Assembly (NCBI RefSeq): GCF_028476545.1
Contig: NW_026731810.1
Span: 186,001 to 250,000 of the forward strand
Length of the DNA stretch: 64,000 bases
DNA from: Physella acuta
Taxonomy: Eukaryota > Mollusca > Gastropoda > Physidae
Direction: 5' to 3'
The notes under the pieces are model-generated. The model worked only from the letters and a program-made list of their open reading frames with translations. It had not been told where the DNA came from and did not search any database. The stretch's first letter is position 1; the number at the start of each line of letters is the position of its first letter. Shown here piece by piece: positions 59,221-64,000 of the stretch. A program made the position numbers and the translations under genes.

Positions 59221-59569
59221 CTTATCAGAACCGGAAATCCTGACAACGGAAGCGAAGTTTCTGAAGCGCGAAGATTAAAGCTATTATTATTTAAAGACAT
59301 GAAATCTAATGAGAATTATAATTAGACGTTTGAAGGGACGTATCAGGTTTGATTAATTTGAATTAAAGCGCAGGCATGTCTTTTTAATGCGAGTCCAGTG
59401 CGTGCACTATTTTTAAAGAACTCCTAGGCTTGTTTCTCCAAAGCATGTACCGTTCTGATAACTATTTATATCCTATCCGGATACTTTTTGTATTTGTGAT
59501 GCAAGAAATCCCAAAAGATAAAAAAAATCCTACGTGGTAATTGAGAGTCTATATATGGGATTATGGGTA

Positions 59570-59590
59570 ACCCCCCCCCCCCCCCCCCAC
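59570..59590. repeat. Poly-C tract, about 18 C
   Basis: A pure C run preceded by gggtaa. No MITE ends. Confidence 0.9.
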
Positions 59591-59629
59591 CTACCACCAA
59601 AGAAAAAACATCTGTATTAATCGATAATT

Positions 59630-59765
59630 GCCATTTTGGGAATCAAGAATTCAAATTTTAAAATGCATCTTTGCAAATCCAGGAATCCCATTTCGGTAAC
59701 CCAGAAATCCTAATTTCAGGAATTAAGAAATTCCAACTTTGTGAATCGAGAATTTCCTTATATAG
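59630..59765. repeat. Degenerate repeat (gggaatcaagaattcaaatttt)
   Basis: Variants of aatccaggaatcccatttcg and aattaagaaattccaacttt recur about five times at a spacing of about 22 bases. Confidence 0.65.
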
Positions 59766-59954
59766 GTTCAGTTGATATAACCTCCACGGGGGAACTAATA
59801 CGTTTTTCCCAGCTTTAGTAAAGATCCCTTTATCTAGTGAATGCACACTAAACTGTATCATTTGCAACAGACTTTTATTCCAAGCATATTTTTTTTGCTA
59901 ATCGCTCAACTAGAAGAAAAAATCTAAGAGACAGTAAACAATACAGCCTTGACC

Positions 59955-60085
59955 TTACGCTCCTAGTTTACTTCCGGTCAAAGAAAATAAAAATCGCTCT
60001 CCCCACCGGAAATGCGTCTGCTGTCCCTAGCAACGAGAAAAGGAAATAAACGCCTATTTGCCGAGCGAGGCCATTTTTTTTTAAC
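59955..60085. promoter_or_regulatory. Promoter-like patch: two ETS sites and an X-box half
   Basis: tttacttccggtcaaag and ccccaccggaaatgcg are ETS sites in opposite orientations 44 bases apart. They are followed by tccctagcaacgag, an RFX half-site, and cgagcgaggccatttt, a YY1-like word. Opposed ETS sites occur in bidirectional promoters. No exon is identified. Confidence 0.4.
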
Positions 60086-60129
60086 GAAGCCCTCGCGACA
60101 AATATTTTGGTGGTAAATAAAGTCATCGG

Positions 60130-60490
60130 TGGAGAATGATTGTGAGCAGGATAGCGCAATTACCGCGCCTTGACCGCTGCCAAATCATGACGAGTGGCGA
60201 GAGATCGGAAGCAATTACCGCGGAAGCGGTGCTGAGGAGCGGTGTAGAGGCCGGCTATTACCCCCGCCAAATGAGCACCGGCACCCGGTTCCTCTGCTGA
60301 GAGTAATGCTTTTCATCGCTCTGATGTCGTCAAGCCCCGTTCTCATCAAGGAATTAGTGGCAAGAGGTTTCTCAGTTGAGCAGATTTGTCCTGTCCGCTC
60401 CCCCGGGACACAGGGCCAAGCGTCTCTTGGTTTCATCCCGGCTGGAGGGGCTTTGGAGAGCAGGCGGGGGAAAGAGCAGATAGGGGATTT
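60130..60490. other. GC-rich unique island
   Basis: Follows the ETS patch. The word gcaattaccgcg occurs twice (near 60156 and 60210). It contains cccgccaaatgagcaccggc and ctcccccgggacacaggg. Short frames on both strands match no family. It is probably part of the same CpG-rich regulatory or non-coding exon region. Confidence 0.35.
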
Positions 60491-61639
60491 GTCTTGAAGA
60501 GAAAGAACAACATGGAATTAAAGCAAATAGATAAACATCACGCTGTAGAATGTTAAAGGTCTCGCTATGTTCCCTTTCTTTTGTGGCATTTTTAACTTTT
60601 ATTTAGTAGATGTTTTGAACATGTTTTCAATATATATTTAATCACTAACTCTTTCGACCTCTGTTATAATCTGTGTGTCTAGTTTTATTTTTTATTTTTA
60701 GATAGGTTTAGAAATACATTGGAACTTGGGAATTTAGGAAAACTCACTAACTATGTTTATATTTTGTTCCTGATTATTTTTTATAGGAATGTTTTTATTA
60801 TTGTTCAAGTACGTTGGTCTATACTTAGTTAAAAGAGCCGCATTTTATTGCAACTTGCACCACCAGAGTAATAACTTTTAATTGATATTCATCATGAAAT
60901 CATATAGTTTAGAGCGATTTTTAGTCATTTTTTCCTTAGTTTATATTTGTTGTTTTCATTTATACATATTTTTTTATGTTATTGGACCTTGGCCTGAAAT
61001 CGAAACGTCAATAACTAGGACTACTTTTTGAAGGTCTTTTTATTTCAATTTATAAATAATGTTTTCATGTATTTTAAAGACAAGCCAACTGCACTAAAAA
61101 CTCTCTTATAATATTGGCACTCTCCACGAATATTTTGTTTGCTTTCGTCAGACGGACACAGCTTATCCACAATTATCCAACACTATCCAAAAACTCAATT
61201 ACCCGCGAACATAACTATGTTAATTACTCACTGACAAACGCCAGAGCTTCCCCATACAACACCCACGTAACAGGAACCGAAAATATTTTAATAATTTTCA
61301 CATCGGTACCGAATGTAAATTCATACGCTAGAGCTCCACTCATCACTTGCCAAGCTATGAATAAAACAACAGTTCCTCACGTCAGTTAGACGGACCAAAA
61401 GCGTTGAAATTGTTGACCAAATGTTATTTAATTACTATAAAATGTGTTTACTCAAAGTGTGTATGTATTCTTCATATTTTTCATCGTATTGTCTTACTGT
61501 TTTGTTTTTCAAAACTTTACTTGTAAATAATTTATAGTACGTTAATGCGTTTATAATTGAACATTATTCTTTACTGTGCTGTTAATTATCTCTTTTCGGT
61601 TTTATAATTACATTGTGTTAAACAAACCCCAAACGTTTC

Positions 61640-61720
61640 GAAATGCGCATGCGCAGTAACTAAATCTATTTATACGACTCATTTTCCTGGAGAATTCCCC
61701 TAGCAGTCGCACCAAGAAAT
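61640..61720. promoter_or_regulatory. NRF1-site promoter candidate
   Basis: At 61644-61655 lies tgcgcatgcgca, a perfect palindromic NRF1 (EWG-type) site. This word is rare in AT-rich DNA and strongly associated with animal housekeeping promoters. Downstream are tttatacgactcattttcct and gcagtcgcaccaag. A direction cannot be set because the site is symmetrical. Confidence 0.5.
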
Positions 61721-61849
61721 TGTTTTTATAATTAATATTTTTAAGCCTTTTTTTTTGCCTTCATCTTCTTTAAGCGTTCTTTTTTATTTAATCTTTCCTC
61801 TTCCCTCCCTCCTCCAATGACTCCTAGGGGAGACAAGCACGCGAAGATC

Positions 61850-62460
61850 AATTCGTTATGTCGGGACAGAAGTCGACAGACAATCTCAGGGATGTTGGAA
61901 CTAGCGGGGCCAAAAAGTCAAAATGATTGTGCTATGTGGACGCAGTTTGCATGTATTAAGCGCCACTAAAGAGCAATTCCAGCGAAATATTTCCAGGGAT
62001 AGAGCGAATTCCGGCCAAGAATTGAAGAAACAATCTCATTATGCAAATACTCCGAATCGGAATTTGTCTGCCAAAAGTTCTTGATTGTTCGGTAAACGGT
62101 CGAAAACAGAGGGGCAATAACAGAAACCCCGCCTCGTTTGGAGACGCTAAACGAAATACGCTGAAAGGGAAGATAACACAGTCACGAGCGGAAGTGAGTG
62201 AATAAGTGGTAAGGATAAAAGACGAAAATGGAAGAACAGGGCAGATTAATGGGCGGGTCAGCAGAAGTACCAACGGAAATTTATTTGGGTTTTCTTTAAA
62301 CGTAATGCTCAGATGAGGAATAGTCATGCGAAATGGGATTTTTTCATGGCTTAGTATTGTATCCTTATGAGATGAAATGTTTTCATGATTGAATAATGGA
62401 GATATTAAAATATGGCGGTTCTTGACTAAATGTTTCTTTGTGAGCTCAACATGACCCCCC
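61850..62460. other. Unique segment with octamer and Sox-like words
   Basis: aaacaatctcattatgcaaa followed by tactcc (near 62030-62050) joins a Sox-like acaat and the POU octamer atgcaaat about ten bases apart, and gcagtttgcatgtattaa lies 90 bases upstream. A minus-strand frame of 168 codons (61956-62462, starting MGGHVELTKKHLVKNRH) covers it. It is the longest frame that is not repeat-driven, but it has no recognised domain and reads like open non-coding DNA. Confidence 0.3.
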
Positions 62461-62626
62461 ACCCTTTTTAAGACATTATTTTGGGGGTGGGTCTGGCTTA
62501 GTTTGACGAGATAGGGAGGTTAAACACATACTAAAATAACTAAGTCAGTTCAGTAATGGTTGTAAGAGCTGTTGTAAAAGATTTCAAATCGACATCCTTT
62601 CACCTAACTTGTAATTATTGTAAGTG

Positions 62627-62900
62627 TGACTACAACTAGTGACCCCTGCAGGAGATCTAACTTCTACAACTAGTGACCCCTGCAGGAGACCTAACTTCTA
62701 CAACTAGTGACCCCTGCAGGAGACCTAACTTCTACATCTAATGACCCCTGCAGGAGACCTAACTTCTACAACTAGTGACCCCTGCAGGAGACCTAACTTC
62801 TACATCTAATGACCCCTGCAGGAGACCTAACTTCTACAACTAGTGACCCCTGCAGGAGACCTAACTTCTACAACTAGTGACCCCAGAAAGAGACCTAACC
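62627..62900. repeat. 34-bp minisatellite, about 8 copies
   Basis: The unit is ctacaactagtgacccctgc then aggagacctaactt. Copies are nearly identical, with acatctaatg variants in alternate positions. A decayed continuation runs to about 62960. Confidence 0.97.
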
Positions 62901-63119
62901 TGCACAACCACCACACTCACACCCCTCAATAATCTAACTTTTAACTAGTTACCCCAGGGCCTCTTGTCAACTAACTCAACTTGCCTATCACAACTTTTTT
63001 ATTAACTCAAACCACGCCATAATTGTCCATAGTTAACATTATTTGTCTCATCAAGTAAATCTCTTGGTTAATTCTTTAGGTTACTCAACTGTGTACTCAA
63101 CTTCTATGTTTATAAACCA

Positions 63120-64000
63120 AAATAAAGAAGCAATTAAAATTGCATTTACTTTATTATTATTCTGAAACAAAGATTGAAACATAAAAACAGATACATGTGA
63201 TCAAGCACAGCCTTCAAAAAGTTTACTGAATGGTCCGATGCTACCTATGAGGGGAGAGGTAGAAACAAAAAAAATTTAGCGTTCATTTAATTTATGAACC
63301 ACTGCTCAACATAAATCCAAGCAAATACAAAAAAAAAATCTGCTTAAGACATCAAAACCTTTACAGAGCTCAGCCTTTCAAAAATTCATGTAGTGAAACA
63401 AAACCAACATGAACATTTGTTCAACTTTATCCACAATAACATGTACTGTATCCACAATAACATGTAATGTATCCACAATAAAATGTAATGTATCCACAAT
63501 AACATGAAATGTATCCACAATAGCATGTAATGTATAAGTTGTAGAGAAAATTAGGCCATAAAATGCCTCATTCAGTAATTTACTTCATTAAGTCTAAACT
63601 GGAAGCTCGTTTAAACTAATTTAAAGAATAAATGCCCCGTTAAGTTAATTAAATTACACATAAAAAAGGACTTGAAAACAGCAATAGATAACTTACAAGT
63701 TAATTTAGTTACAGCCAAAAGGAAACTACAACTGAACATTGCTATAAATAAACGCTGCTACATTAACAGGCTGTACTCATTCATTAGCAAAACAAGTTAA
63801 TCAATGCCAACTCATGCCTGATTATTACATAGCTAGAAAGTAAATATCTTGTAACATAATTCCTGACTCATAGCTCAACAAACATAAATCACACCATTAT
63901 TTATTTCAACATTTGATAATTGACATAAAGGTGTAGGACAACTTAAATCTTGTAGCACATGATAAATACTGAACCATTGCTGGGCCCCACTCAACACTTT
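63120..64000 (-). other. mRNA-like stretch, possible 3' UTR of a minus-strand gene off the right edge
   Basis: Read leftward, an aataataataaagtaaatg polyadenylation-type block lies near 63145-63160. To its right, 850 bases lack poly-G, SINEs and strong AT simple repeats and have even composition. A small 21-bp array (63429-63531) sits inside. This is weak evidence, and no coding exon is inside the window. Confidence 0.2.
63429..63531. repeat. 21-bp tandem repeat, about 5 copies
   Basis: The unit is tccacaataacatgtaatgt then a. Confidence 0.93.

Noticed and set aside
61956-62462. 168-codon minus-strand frame
   Set aside because: The longest frame not caused by tandem repeats, but no domain, signal or splice context is seen. 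The sequence has regulatory-type motifs instead, so it is kept only as an unassigned segment.

Overview
This looks like nuclear DNA from an animal with an AT-rich, repeat-laden genome. A marine mollusc or another lophotrochozoan would fit, but that is an inference and nothing here fixes the species. Support for an animal comes from tRNA-derived SINEs, hAT-type miniature transposons with 8-bp target duplications, a processed LSM5 pseudogene with metazoan-like protein sequence, many minisatellites, long (TA)n runs, and animal promoter words (NRF1, ETS, TISU/YY1, RFX, NF-Y). There are no bacterial features. I find no intact protein-coding gene. Most long open frames are tandem repeats read through, or chance.

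Layout. 0-7.3 kb: a 5-kb minisatellite (45/37-bp units, about 117 copies), then a separate 36-bp array. 7.3-15.2 kb: a SINE, four more minisatellites (34, 36/39, 14 and 29 bp), a long (TA)n, and several copies of a G/C-homopolymer MITE. 15.2-21.4 kb: CCAAT-box DNA, two tRNA-derived SINEs and several short arrays. 22.2-24.4 kb: a roughly 1-kb element with long terminal inverted repeats, then 41- and 46-bp arrays. 24.7-33.4 kb: three SINE copies, a hAT MITE with 8-bp duplications, a 25-copy 40-bp array, and a GC-rich promoter-like island with a possible TISU first exon on the minus strand. 33.4-42.4 kb: an LTR-like fragment, a perfect 47-bp inverted repeat, an RFX-site GC island, a cluster of minus-strand poly(A) retroposons, the LSM5 pseudogene and more MITEs. 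42.4-64 kb: a bZIP-site array, further minisatellites, long (TA)n tracts, a full-length minus-strand SINE, GC-rich promoter-like islands near 50, 60 and 61.65 kb, and an mRNA-like tail at the right edge.

The best-supported items are: (1) a family of about 120-230-bp hAT-like MITEs carrying long G or C runs, with an exact 8-bp duplication on one copy; (2) a foldback-like element whose inverted ends are tandem arrays; (3) an LSM5 retropseudogene in which an 89-bp coding segment was amplified to five copies; (4) a perfect 47-bp inverted repeat with a 2-nt loop; (5) a retroposon cluster that repeatedly carries the same short target-like word. Boundaries of the degenerate arrays are good to about 10-20 bases.
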